A DNA stretch of 15,497 nucleotides from DASUAS01 sp036271015 (GTDB taxonomy: Bacteria; Actinomycetota; Acidimicrobiia; IMCC26256; DASPTH01): positions 1 through 15,497 of the forward strand of contig DATBBL010000124.1 in assembly GCA_036271015.1 (NCBI GenBank). The letters are read 5' to 3'. Positions 1 to 9,441 of the stretch are shown piece by piece. Position 1 is the first letter of the stretch, and every line of letters begins with the position of its first letter. Under the pieces are notes generated by a model. It saw nothing but the letters and a program-made list of their open reading frames with translations, searched no databases and was not told the origin of the DNA. The position numbers and the translations under genes were made by a program.

Positions 1-252
1 TCGGCGCTGGTGCGGCTCGACCGTCGCGCCGAGCCGCCGGTGGCGGTGCCGTCGGCCGACGACCTGTTCGCACTGGTGCGGACCGGCTTCGCGCAGCGGC
101 GCAAGATGCTCCGTCGGTCGTTGGTGCCGATGCTCGGCGACCGCACGCCCGCGGTGCTGGCCGCCTCGGGCATCGAGCCCACCGCCCGCCCCGAGGCGCT
201 CGGCCTGGAGCAGTGGGCGGTCCTGGCCCGCTGCGCGGCGGAGGCCGCGTGA
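1..252 (+). CDS. rsmA: 16S rRNA dimethyladenosine transferase RsmA (KsgA), C-terminal fragment
   Basis: This is the last 83 codons of a gene that begins before the window, ending in TGA at 250-252. The family (RsmA/KsgA) dimethylates two adjacent adenosines near the 3' end of 16S rRNA, a late step in small-subunit maturation. The visible part is the C-terminal helical domain. Its recognisable feature is the segment FAQRRKMLRRSL, which matches the conserved F.QRRK.L...L block of the family, followed by a GIEPTARPEALGLEQWAVLA tail typical of the end of KsgA. The SAM-binding domain lies outside the window. The stop codon overlaps the GTG start of ispE by 3 nt within the tetranucleotide GTGA, so the two genes are probably translationally coupled. 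Identification rests on the C-terminal motif plus the ispE neighbour, a common rsmA-ispE arrangement in actinomycetes. Confidence 0.88.
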   Translation, partial: SALVRLDRRAEPPVAVPSADDLFALVRTGFAQRRKMLRRSLVPMLGDRTPAVLAASGIEPTARPEALGLEQWAVLARCAAEAA

Positions 253-1142
253 GGCTGGCGCGCGTCCGCGCCACGGCCTATCCGAAGCTCAACCTCTCGC
301 TCCGGGTGCGGGGTCGTCGTGCCGACGGCTTCCACGATCTCGAGTCGCTGGTGGTGTCGCTCGGTCAGCCGCACGACGTGCTCGAGGCGTTCGCGGTGCC
401 CGCGCCGGGCGGGGTGCAGGTCGAGGTGGTGCGCGCCGAGGTCGGCGACGACGTCCCGGCCGACCACCGCAACCTCGCCTTCATCGCCGCCGAGCGGCTG
501 ATGGTGCGGGCGGGACGCTCCGGTCACGGGGTCCGGCTGGTGCTGCGCAAGCACATCCCCGCGGGTGGGGGCCTCGGCGGCGGCTCCGCCGACGCGGCGG
601 CCGCGCTCCTCGTCGTCCGTGAGCTGCTCGACGTCGACATCGACGACGCGGGGGTGCTCGCGATCGCCGCCGAGATCGGGTCCGACGTGCCGTTCTGCGT
701 CCGCGGTGGTGCGGCGTGGATGCGCGGGCGCGGCGAGCTCATCGAACCGTTGTCGCTGCCGACGGGCCTGGCGTTCGTGGTCGCGATCCCACCGTTCCGG
801 CTGTCGACCCCCGACGTCTACCGGGCCTGGGACAAGCTCGGCGGCCCGCACTCCGATCGCGTCGTGCCCGCGCCCCGACGCATCGCGCACGTGGTGCCGG
901 AGCTCGTGAACGACCTGGAGCCGGCGGCGGAGGCGCTCGAGCCCCGGATGCGGGAGTTCCGCGCCGCGCTCGAGGCGGCGACCGGGGCGCCCGCGCTGCT
1001 CGCAGGGAGCGGGTCGGCGTACGTGGTGCCGATCGCCGACGCCCGTCGCCTGCCCGCGATGGTCGACCAGGTCAGCCGCCGGTTGCGCGTCCCCGTGGTG
1101 GGCACGACCAGCGTGTCACGCGGCGTCCGCCTGGCCAGCTGA
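249..1142 (+). CDS. ispE: 4-diphosphocytidyl-2-C-methyl-D-erythritol kinase (IspE)
   Basis: IspE is the cytosolic GHMP kinase that phosphorylates the 2-hydroxyl of CDP-ME in the non-mevalonate (MEP) pathway to IPP and DMAPP. I chose GTG 249 as the start, giving 297 aa. It overlaps the rsmA stop as GTGA and places the family N-terminal motif YPKLNLSLRV at residues 11-20, as in other IspE proteins. The in-frame ATG at 213 would add 12 residues from within rsmA and is less likely. Visible motifs are Lys13 near the start, the glycine-rich ATP loop PAGGGLGGGSAD at residues 104-115 with the probable catalytic Asp115, and a C-terminal LLAGSGSAYVVP GHMP-kinase block. Length is normal for the family. 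A long hairpin follows 23 nt after the stop, consistent with the end of this transcription unit. Confidence 0.95.
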   Translation: MRLARVRATAYPKLNLSLRVRGRRADGFHDLESLVVSLGQPHDVLEAFAVPAPGGVQVEVVRAEVGDDVPADHRNLAFIAAERLMVRAGRSGHGVRLVLRKHIPAGGGLGGGSADAAAALLVVRELLDVDIDDAGVLAIAAEIGSDVPFCVRGGAAWMRGRGELIEPLSLPTGLAFVVAIPPFRLSTPDVYRAWDKLGGPHSDRVVPAPRRIAHVVPELVNDLEPAAEALEPRMREFRAALEAATGAPALLAGSGSAYVVPIADARRLPAMVDQVSRRLRVPVVGTTSVSRGVRLAS

Positions 1143-1164
1143 GCGCCCGTCCCCGCCCCCGCTC

Positions 1165-1215
1165 CGAACTTGCGTCACTTCGGCGCGTATATCGCGGTCG
1201 ACTGACGCAAGTTCG
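1165..1215. terminator. Long palindrome between convergent ispE and bS22 gene; probable bidirectional terminator
   Basis: The arms 1165-1177 (CGAACTTGCGTCA) and 1203-1215 (TGACGCAAGTTCG) are perfect 13-bp complements. The 25-nt spacer is itself symmetric: CGCG at 1184-1187 pairs with CGCG at 1193-1196 around a TATAT centre at 1188-1192. There is no U-tract on either side. It lies between the stops of ispE (+) and the bS22 gene (-), so it could terminate transcription in both directions, as actinomycete hairpins without U-tracts are thought to do. It shares flank and centre sequence with the element at 10895-10946. Confidence 0.6.
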
Positions 1216-1228
1216 AAGGTCGGCCGCG

Positions 1229-1330
1229 TCATCGTCCTTGCTGCCTGCGCTGCCAGCGCGTCTTCTTGAGCAGCTTCTTGTGCTTCTTCTTCCGCATGCG
1301 CTTGCGGCGCTTCTTGATCAGTGAGCCCAT
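1229..1330 (-). CDS. Small ribosomal subunit protein bS22-like (AURKAIP1/COX24 domain), 33 aa
   Basis: This is a 33-residue, extremely basic protein read on the minus strand from ATG (1330-1328) to TGA (1231-1229). It begins MGSLIKKRRKRMRKKKHKKL and ends with KTRWQRRQQGR. This closely matches the actinobacterial protein described in the Mycobacterium smegmatis ribosome as bS22, usually annotated as an AURKAIP1/COX24 domain protein. That protein binds the small subunit near the decoding region. Length, the MGS.IKKRRKRM start and the KTR.QRR ending all fit. There is no clear Shine-Dalgarno sequence. A TAGCTT hexamer at 1346-1341 would place transcription only a few bases before the ATG. Its 3' end faces ispE across the 1165-1215 hairpin, and it is divergent from tRNA-Gln. 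It is easily missed because the same frame stays open far upstream on this strand. Confidence 0.9.
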   Translation of the reverse strand: MGSLIKKRRKRMRKKKHKKLLKKTRWQRRQQGR

Positions 1331-1340
1331 GGCGCGCTGC

Positions 1341-1346
1341 AAGCTA
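1341..1346 (-). promoter_or_regulatory. Possible -10 element for the bS22 gene
   Basis: On the minus strand the hexamer reads TAGCTT, fitting the actinomycete -10 form TANNNT. A start seven bases downstream would be near 1334, leaving about four bases of leader before the ATG at 1330. I see no good -35. It is a weak call based on one hexamer and its position. Confidence 0.3.
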
Positions 1347-1401
1347 GTCGGCGGCCCTCGTCGGGTGCACATCGGTCGGTCGCCGCCAGGACCACCCCGA
1401 G

Positions 1402-1407
1402 TAGCGT
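1402..1407 (+). promoter_or_regulatory. Possible -10 element for tRNA-Gln
   Basis: TAGCGT fits TANNNT and would place transcription start near 1414, seven bases before the mature 5' end of the tRNA. No convincing -35 is visible 16-18 bases upstream. The same transcript could continue into glmU. Confidence 0.3.
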
Positions 1408-1420
1408 GGTGGCACGACGG

Positions 1421-1491
1421 TCGGGGGTGGTGTAACGGCAGCACGGGGTCCTTTGGAGTCCCAAGTCGAGGTTCGAAACCTCGCCCCCGAG
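1421..1491 (+). tRNA. tRNA-Gln (anticodon UUG)
   Basis: A full cloverleaf can be drawn. The acceptor TCGGGGG (1421-1427) pairs with CCCCCGA (1484-1490). The D stem is GTGT/GCAC. The anticodon loop CTTTGGA (1451-1457) carries anticodon TTG at 1453-1455. The T arm CGAGG-TTCGAAA-CCTCG spans 1467-1483, and the discriminator is G at 1491. CCA is not encoded. The sequence after the acceptor is GCTA, so CCA must be added by the nucleotidyltransferase. The anticodon stem GGGTC/GTCCC has a T-T mismatch at positions 30:40 (1449 and 1459). The D loop is one base short of the commonest form. It decodes CAA and, by wobble, CAG. It lies 37 bases upstream of glmU on the same strand. Confidence 0.95.
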
Positions 1492-1528
1492 CTACCGAGC
1501 ACCCCCGGGCAAGTAGCGAGGGACGCAG

Positions 1529-2980
1529 ATGGCGAACCAGATCCGACCGGTGAGCGCAGTGGTGCTGGCGGCGGGCGAGGGCACGCGCATGCGGTCCTCC
1601 ACGCCGAAGGTGCTGCACCCGCTCTGCGGCCGCCCGATGCTGTTGCACGTGCTCGACGCGCTCGAGCTCCTGCCTCTCCGCCGCATCGTGGTGGTCGTCG
1701 GGCACGCCGCCGAGCACGTCACCAAGACGCTCCAGGAGCAGCTGACCGGCGACGTCCCGGTCGAGTTCGTCGAGCAGCACCGCCAACGCGGCACCGGTGA
1801 CGCGGTCAGCGTCGCCCTCACCGCCAACGCGTTCGACAACGACCTCGACGACGACCTCATCGTCGTGGCCGGTGACGTCCCCCTCCTGCGGGCGGAGACC
1901 CTGGCCCGGCTGGCCACCGAGCACCGGCGGACCGACGCCGCCGCCTCGCTGCTCACCGCGCGCGTGCCCGACCCGACCGGGTACGGCCGGATCGTGCGCG
2001 ACGAGCAGGGCCGGGTCGACCGCATCGTCGAGCAGGCCGACGCCGACGCCGACGAGCTCGCCATCGACGAGGTGAACCCGTCGATCTACTGCTACCGCCG
2101 CGGCCTCCTCGCGCCCGCGCTGCGGCGGCTCAGCCCCGAGAACGCCCAGGGCGAGTACTACCTCACCGACGTCGTGGCCGTGCTCCGCCGGGCCGGGCAC
2201 GTCGTCCTCGCGGTCGAGGCCGAGGATCCCACCGACGCCTTCGGTGTGAACGACCGCGCCCAGCTCGCGGAGGCCGAGGCCGAGCTCCGGGCGCGCATCA
2301 ACCACCGCTGGATGCGCGAGGGCGTCGGCATGACCGATCCCACGCGCACCTACCTCGACACCACCGTCCAGCTCGCGCCCGACGTCCAGCTGCTCCCGGG
2401 CACGATGCTCGGCGGCCGCACCGTCATCGGCCGCGGCGCGGTCATCGGCCCCGACACCCAGCTTGTCGACACGGTGGTGGGGGAGGACGCGATCGTCCGC
2501 CAGACCGTGGCCCGCGACTCGGAGATCGGCGACGGCGCCACCGTCGGCCCGTACGTGTCGCTGCGGCCCGGCACCCGCCTCGCCGCCGGCGCGCACGTCG
2601 GCACGTTCGTCGAGGTGAAGAACTCCGAGATCGGCGAGGGCGCGAAGGTGCCGCACCTCTCCTACGTGGGCGACGCCGAGATCGGCGCCGGCGCCAACAT
2701 CGGGGCCGGGAACATCACCGCCAACTACGACGGCAAGGAGAAGCACCGCACCAAGGTCGGGAAGAACGCCCGCACCGGCTCGAACACGGTGCTCGTGGCG
2801 CCGGTCGAGGTCGGCGAGGGCGCCTACACGGGTGCGGGCGCGGTCGTCACCCGCGACGTGCCCCCGGGCGCGTTGGCGAAGGGTGTCCCCGCTTCGATCG
2901 AAGAGGGCTGGGTCGCGAAGCGCGAGGATGCCCCGTCACGGAACGAACCGGACGCGGGCGGCGGAGAGGGCGCGGGCTGA
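1529..2980 (+). CDS. glmU: Bifunctional UDP-N-acetylglucosamine pyrophosphorylase / glucosamine-1-phosphate N-acetyltransferase (GlmU)
   Basis: GlmU makes UDP-GlcNAc for peptidoglycan in two cytosolic steps: acetyl transfer from acetyl-CoA to GlcN-1-P, then uridylyl transfer from UTP. The 483-aa protein has the N-terminal nucleotidyltransferase fold with LAAGEGTRM at residues 13-21, Lys26 (STPKVLHPL), QRGTGDA at 86-92 and GDVP at 115-118. A linker leads to a left-handed beta-helix of hexapeptide repeats from about residue 265. The acetyltransferase site shows PHLSYVGDAEIG with the probable catalytic His376, followed by NIGAGNITANYDG. ATG 1529 is preceded by a GAGGGA ribosome-binding site about six bases away. 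The C-terminal tail is disordered and acidic/glycine-rich. The stop overlaps the prs start by one base (TGATG), indicating coupling. The pairing of glmU with prs is widespread in bacteria. Confidence 0.97.
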   Translation: MANQIRPVSAVVLAAGEGTRMRSSTPKVLHPLCGRPMLLHVLDALELLPLRRIVVVVGHAAEHVTKTLQEQLTGDVPVEFVEQHRQRGTGDAVSVALTANAFDNDLDDDLIVVAGDVPLLRAETLARLATEHRRTDAAASLLTARVPDPTGYGRIVRDEQGRVDRIVEQADADADELAIDEVNPSIYCYRRGLLAPALRRLSPENAQGEYYLTDVVAVLRRAGHVVLAVEAEDPTDAFGVNDRAQLAEAEAELRARINHRWMREGVGMTDPTRTYLDTTVQLAPDVQLLPGTMLGGRTVIGRGAVIGPDTQLVDTVVGEDAIVRQTVARDSEIGDGATVGPYVSLRPGTRLAAGAHVGTFVEVKNSEIGEGAKVPHLSYVGDAEIGAGANIGAGNITANYDGKEKHRTKVGKNARTGSNTVLVAPVEVGEGAYTGAGAVVTRDVPPGALAKGVPASIEEGWVAKREDAPSRNEPDAGGGEGAG

Positions 2981-3963
2981 TGGAGTTGGTCTCGAAGAAG
3001 ACGCTCATGCTCTTCGCCGGGCAGGGCAACGACGAGCTCACGGGCGAGATCGCCAAGTGCCTCGACGTGCCGCTCGGCGACGTCAAGCTGAGCACGTTCG
3101 CGAGCGGCGAGCTCTACGCGCGCTACGGCGAGAGCGTCCGGGGGGCCGACGTCTTCGTGGTGCAGAGCCACTGCGACCCGATCAACGACCGCATCATGCA
3201 GCAGCTGCTGATGATCGACGCGGCCAAGCGCGCGTCGGCGCGCCGCATCACCGCGGTGTGCCCCTTCTACGGGTACGCGCGCCAGGACCGCAAGGCCGAG
3301 GGCCGCGAGCCGATCTCGGCCCGGCTCCTCGCCGACCTCCTGACCGTCGCCGGCGCCGACCGCCTCGTGAGCGTCGACCTGCACACCGGGCAGATCCAGG
3401 GCTTCTTCGACGGCCCGGTCGACCACCTCACCGCGGTGCCGTTGCTCGCCGACTACCTCGCCCGCGAGGTCGAGGGTGACGTCGTGGTCGTGTCCCCCGA
3501 CGCCGGCGGCCTGAAGCTCGCCCGTCGCTTCGCCAACTGCCTCGGCGACGCCAACGTCGAGTCCGACCTCGCGTTCATCGACAAGCGCCGGCCCAAGGGC
3601 ACCCACAACGTCGCGGAGGCGACTGACGTGGTCGGGAACGTGTCCGGCGGTGTCTGCGTGCTGGTCGACGACATGATCGACACCGCGGGCACGATCGTCT
3701 CGGCCGCCAACCTCCTCATGGACCGCGGCGCCCGCGAGGTCTGGGTGGCCGCCACCCACGGGGTGCTGTCGGGACCCGCCGTCGACCGGCTCAAGAACGC
3801 CCCCGTGCGCCAGGTGGTGGTCACCAACACGCTGCCGATCCCCGACGACAAGCGGTTCGACGCCCTCCAGGTGCTCTCGATCGCCCCGATCATCGCCGAG
3901 GCCCTCGACGCCGTCTTCGCCGACGCCAGCGTGAGCGAGATCTTCCGCGGCGACAACGTCTAA
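2980..3963 (+). CDS. prs: Ribose-phosphate pyrophosphokinase (PRPP synthetase)
   Basis: This enzyme transfers the pyrophosphate of ATP to ribose-5-phosphate, giving PRPP for purine, pyrimidine, histidine, tryptophan and NAD synthesis. In actinomycetes PRPP also feeds decaprenylphosphoryl-arabinose. The 327-aa length fits class I enzymes. Visible motifs are the FASGELYARYGESVRGADVF substrate region, CPFYGYARQDRK (catalytic flexible-loop region), SVDLHTGQIQGFF with His135, and the PRPP-binding loop LVDDMIDTAGT at residues 228-238. The ATG is at 2980-2982 and shares its A with the glmU stop, so translation is probably re-initiated by ribosomes finishing glmU. No separate promoter is evident. The stop is TAA, and a 55-nt gap with a small hairpin separates it from rplY. 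Confidence 0.97.
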   Translation: MELVSKKTLMLFAGQGNDELTGEIAKCLDVPLGDVKLSTFASGELYARYGESVRGADVFVVQSHCDPINDRIMQQLLMIDAAKRASARRITAVCPFYGYARQDRKAEGREPISARLLADLLTVAGADRLVSVDLHTGQIQGFFDGPVDHLTAVPLLADYLAREVEGDVVVVSPDAGGLKLARRFANCLGDANVESDLAFIDKRRPKGTHNVAEATDVVGNVSGGVCVLVDDMIDTAGTIVSAANLLMDRGAREVWVAATHGVLSGPAVDRLKNAPVRQVVVTNTLPIPDDKRFDALQVLSIAPIIAEALDAVFADASVSEIFRGDNV

Positions 3964-3984
3964 ACTCGACCGGTTCGACCTCCG

Positions 3985-4000
3985 AGCCGTCCGCACGGCT
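3985..4000 (+). other. Short hairpin just upstream of the rplY ribosome-binding site
   Basis: AGCCGT (3985-3990) pairs with ACGGCT (3995-4000) around a CCGC tetraloop. It is followed at once by GAAAGG, the likely rplY Shine-Dalgarno region, 13 or so bases before the ATG. It is too short for a confident terminator. It could attenuate read-through from prs or shape access to the rplY start. Confidence 0.35.
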
Positions 4001-4018
4001 GAAAGGCCCTGTTCCGCC

Positions 4019-4681
4019 ATGCCTGACATCACCCTCGCCACCGAGCCGCGCCGCGAGCTGGGATCACGCCCCGCGGGCCGCCTGCGCCGGGAGGGCAAGG
4101 TGCCGGCCGTCGTCTACGGCCTCGGCGCCGACACGGTCTCGGTCACCGTCCCGTCCCGCGAGCTCCAGCACATCCTGGCCGGGGAGAGCGGCGCCAACAC
4201 GCTGATCACGCTCGACGTCGACGGCGAGAGCGTGCTCACCCTCGCCCGGCAGATCCACCGCCACCCCACCCGCGGTGAGCTGGTGCACGTCGACTTCATC
4301 CGCATCCGTCGGGACGTCGCGGTGAGCGCCGAGATCCCCGTCCACCTGCTGGGCGAGGCGACCGGCGTCAGGGACGGCGGCCTGCTCGAGCAGCTCCTGT
4401 TCCAGCTCACCGTGGAGGCCATGCCCGGCAACATCCCGGTGTCGATCGAGATCGACGTGTCGGACCTCGCCATCGGCGACCAGCTGCGGGTCGAGGACAT
4501 CCCGCTCCCGGCCGGCGTGGAGACGCAGGCCGAACCCGACTTCGTCGTGGCGCAGGTCGCGGCGCCGCGGGTCGTCACCGAGGCCGAGGAAGGCGAAGAG
4601 GGCGAGGCGGCCGAGGGCGAAGCCGCCGAAGGGGGCGAGGCGCCCGCCGCCGACGCCTCGGACGACGCCGGCGACGAGTAA
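4019..4681 (+). CDS. rplY: 50S ribosomal protein bL25, long form (Ctc / general stress protein type)
   Basis: bL25 binds 5S rRNA in the central protuberance of the large subunit. This is the long Ctc/TL5 form of 220 aa. Residues 1 to about 90 are the 5S-binding L25 domain (RRELGSRPAGRLRREGKVPAVVYG, RQIHRHPTRGELVHVDF). Residues 98 to about 185 are the TL5 C-terminal beta domain (IPVHLLGEATGVRDGG, VSIEIDVSDLAIGDQLRVEDI). Residues 186-220 form a very acidic, Ala/Glu/Gly-rich tail likely to be disordered. ATG 4019 follows a GAAAGG motif. The pth start lies only three bases after the TAA stop, so rplY and pth are cotranscribed. The rplY-pth pairing next to prs is common in bacteria, and the two products both serve translation. 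Confidence 0.95.
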   Translation: MPDITLATEPRRELGSRPAGRLRREGKVPAVVYGLGADTVSVTVPSRELQHILAGESGANTLITLDVDGESVLTLARQIHRHPTRGELVHVDFIRIRRDVAVSAEIPVHLLGEATGVRDGGLLEQLLFQLTVEAMPGNIPVSIEIDVSDLAIGDQLRVEDIPLPAGVETQAEPDFVVAQVAAPRVVTEAEEGEEGEAAEGEAAEGGEAPAADASDDAGDE

Positions 4682-4684
4682 CCG

Positions 4685-5269
4685 GTGCTCCGGCGTCGGG
4701 GCACCGCCGCCGACCTGCTGGTGGTGGGGCTCGGGAACCCGGGCGAGGAGTACGCGCGCACGCGCCACAACGTCGGGGCCGAGACCGTCGAGCTGCTGGC
4801 GTCGCGCCACCGCGCCAACCTGCGCAAGGGCAAGGAACGCGCCCGGGTCGACCAGGTGCGCATCGGCCCGTCGCTCGTCGCCCTCGCCGTCCCGCTCACG
4901 TACATGAACGACTCCGGCCTGGCGGTGGCTTCGCTGGCCCGCCGCTACGGCGTCGAGCCCGAGCAGATCGTCATCGTGCAGGACGAGCTCGACCTCCCGG
5001 TCGGGGTCCTGAAGGTGAAGAGCGGCGGGGGCCTCGCCGGCCACAACGGCCTGCGCTCGATCAAGGCCCACCTCCACTCCGACGCCTTCCTCCGGGTGCG
5101 CATCGGCGTCGGGAAGCCGGCGTCGAAGGAGCACGGCGTCGACCACGTGCTCAAGAAGTTCTCCAAGCGGGAGCGGGCGGAGATCGATGTCGTGATCCAG
5201 GAGGCCGCCGACGCGGTCGAGTGCATCGCGGCGGAGGGCGTCGAACCCGCCATGAACCGCTTCAACTGA
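4685..5269 (+). CDS. pth: Peptidyl-tRNA hydrolase (Pth, class 1)
   Basis: Pth cleaves the ester bond between peptide and tRNA in peptidyl-tRNAs that drop off ribosomes, recycling tRNA. The 194-aa protein has all class-1 signature residues: GLGNPG at 15-20 with Asn18, the catalytic His28 in TRHNVG, Asn75 in TYMNDSG, Asp100 in QDELDLP and Asn121 in GHNGL. It ends with MNRFN, a usual class-1 ending. The GTG at 4685 is chosen because it is three bases after the rplY stop and gives a short N-terminal extension before the beta-strand LLVVGLGNPG. No strong Shine-Dalgarno is visible, so coupling to rplY is likely. A long imperfect hairpin begins two bases after the stop region. Confidence 0.96.
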   Translation: MLRRRGTAADLLVVGLGNPGEEYARTRHNVGAETVELLASRHRANLRKGKERARVDQVRIGPSLVALAVPLTYMNDSGLAVASLARRYGVEPEQIVIVQDELDLPVGVLKVKSGGGLAGHNGLRSIKAHLHSDAFLRVRIGVGKPASKEHGVDHVLKKFSKRERAEIDVVIQEAADAVECIAAEGVEPAMNRFN

Positions 5270-5271
5270 GT

Positions 5272-5340
5272 CCGCCCCGATTCACTGTCGCCTGACGGCC
5301 GGTGCCCGGACGTGGCGCGGCACTGAATATTTCGGGGCGG
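5272..5340 (+). terminator. Long imperfect stem-loop after pth, probable terminator
   Basis: CCGCCCCGA (5272-5280) pairs with TCGGGGCGG (5332-5340). ATTCA (5280-5284) can pair with TGAAT (5324-5328) after a small asymmetric bulge, and further GC pairs can form between about 5286-5291 and 5317-5322. There is no U-tract. The position directly after the last gene of the glmU-pth run suggests an intrinsic or structure-assisted terminator. Confidence 0.5.
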
Positions 5341-5349
5341 GTCGGCGTT

Positions 5350-5355
5350 TAGCAT
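5350..5355 (+). promoter_or_regulatory. Possible -10 element for mfd
   Basis: TAGCAT fits TANNNT and lies between the two hairpins in front of mfd. The predicted start would be near 5362. That leaves about six bases before the GTG at 5368 or about 39 before the GTG at 5401. No clear -35 is seen. Confidence 0.33.
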
Positions 5356-5362
5356 CGGGACC

Positions 5363-5386
5363 CCCGGGTGCGCCGTTGCACCCGGG
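5363..5386 (+). promoter_or_regulatory. Strong 9-bp hairpin in the mfd leader
   Basis: CCCGGGTGC (5363-5371) is perfectly complementary to GCACCCGGG (5378-5386), with a six-base loop GCCGTT. It is followed by TCGTTT. It encloses the upstream candidate start GTG 5368 and sits just after the possible TAGCAT -10. It could be a 5' mRNA stabiliser, an attenuator/weak terminator, or a block on the upstream start codon. Confidence 0.5.
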
Positions 5387-5400
5387 TCGTTTGCGCGCAC

Positions 5401-8813
<3,413 letters not shown>

Positions 8814-8817
<4 letters not shown>

Positions 8818-9431
8818 GCCGCCGCCTTCCCCTGATCTTCGTCGCCGTGCTCACGCTGATCGGCGTCGTCGTCGCCGGGGTCGCCATCGCGGCCGCCGGC
8901 GTGGGTGGGAGCGCGGTCGCGTTCGCGGTGAACGGCACCGAGGTGTCGCAGGCCACCGTCGACCACCAGCTCAAGGAGATCGCCGACCGTCGCAACGCCA
9001 AGAACGTCGCGACGCTGTTCGGGACGCCGGCGAACGCGACGAAGGGCGCGACCAGCTCGTCGACCACGGCCACGTGGTTGACCATCCAGATCCGGCGAGA
9101 GCTGTACCGGCAGGCGGCGGCCAAGGCCAACGTGAAGGTCAGCGACGCCGACCGCGCGGCCGTGCGCAGGGCCTTCGACCAACAGCTGCAGAGCGGGAAT
9201 GCGCCGTTCCGGGTCGCCGACCTTCCGCGGTCGGTGCAGGACGCGTTGCTCGACGTCCTCGCCTACCCGGCGGCGTTGAGGCTGACCACGAATGCGGCCA
9301 ACAATGCGTTCGTGACGCGGGCGGTACGGCGGTCCGACATCAGCGTCGATCCTCGCTACGGGCGCTGGAACGCACGCCAGGCCGCGGTGTGCCCGCCGAC
9401 GGGCTGCGCCACGACCTCGGCGGGCGGCTAG
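8814..9431 (+). CDS. Membrane-anchored or secreted SurA N-terminal domain-like protein
   Basis: This 205-aa protein begins at an ATG overlapping the mfd stop (ATGA). Residues 6-28 are strongly hydrophobic after MSRR, fitting a signal peptide or N-terminal anchor, so it probably acts outside the membrane. Residues 36-60 (AFAVNGTEVSQATVDHQLKE) resemble the start of the SurA/PrsA chaperone domain, where a short strand with VNG leads into a long helix. A serine/threonine-rich linker spans about 78-88. The helical part continues to about 165 (VSDADRAAVRRAFDQQL). The C-terminus contains DPRYGRWN and a Cys193/Cys198 pair. I see no parvulin or other PPIase domain, so a holdase-type chaperone role is more plausible than proline isomerisation. 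The family call is moderate and the exact function is unknown. Position between mfd and mazG suggests simple cotranscription. Confidence 0.72.
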
Positions 9432-9441
9432 GACCGTCGCG

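Noticed and set aside
716..1324. 202-codon plus-strand frame over the end of ispE, the hairpin and bS22
   Set aside because: It runs through ispE in another frame, the palindrome and the antisense bS22 gene, and is Arg/Pro-rich without any domain.
1331..2746. Upstream extension of the bS22 frame on the minus strand across tRNA-Gln and into glmU
   Set aside because: The extension is antisense to glmU and the tRNA with no recognisable domain; the family protein begins at the ATG at 1330.
3961..3966. TAAACT as a promoter -10 for rplY
   Set aside because: It includes the prs stop codon and sits 53 bases before the rplY start with no -35; too weak to call, although it fits TANNNT.
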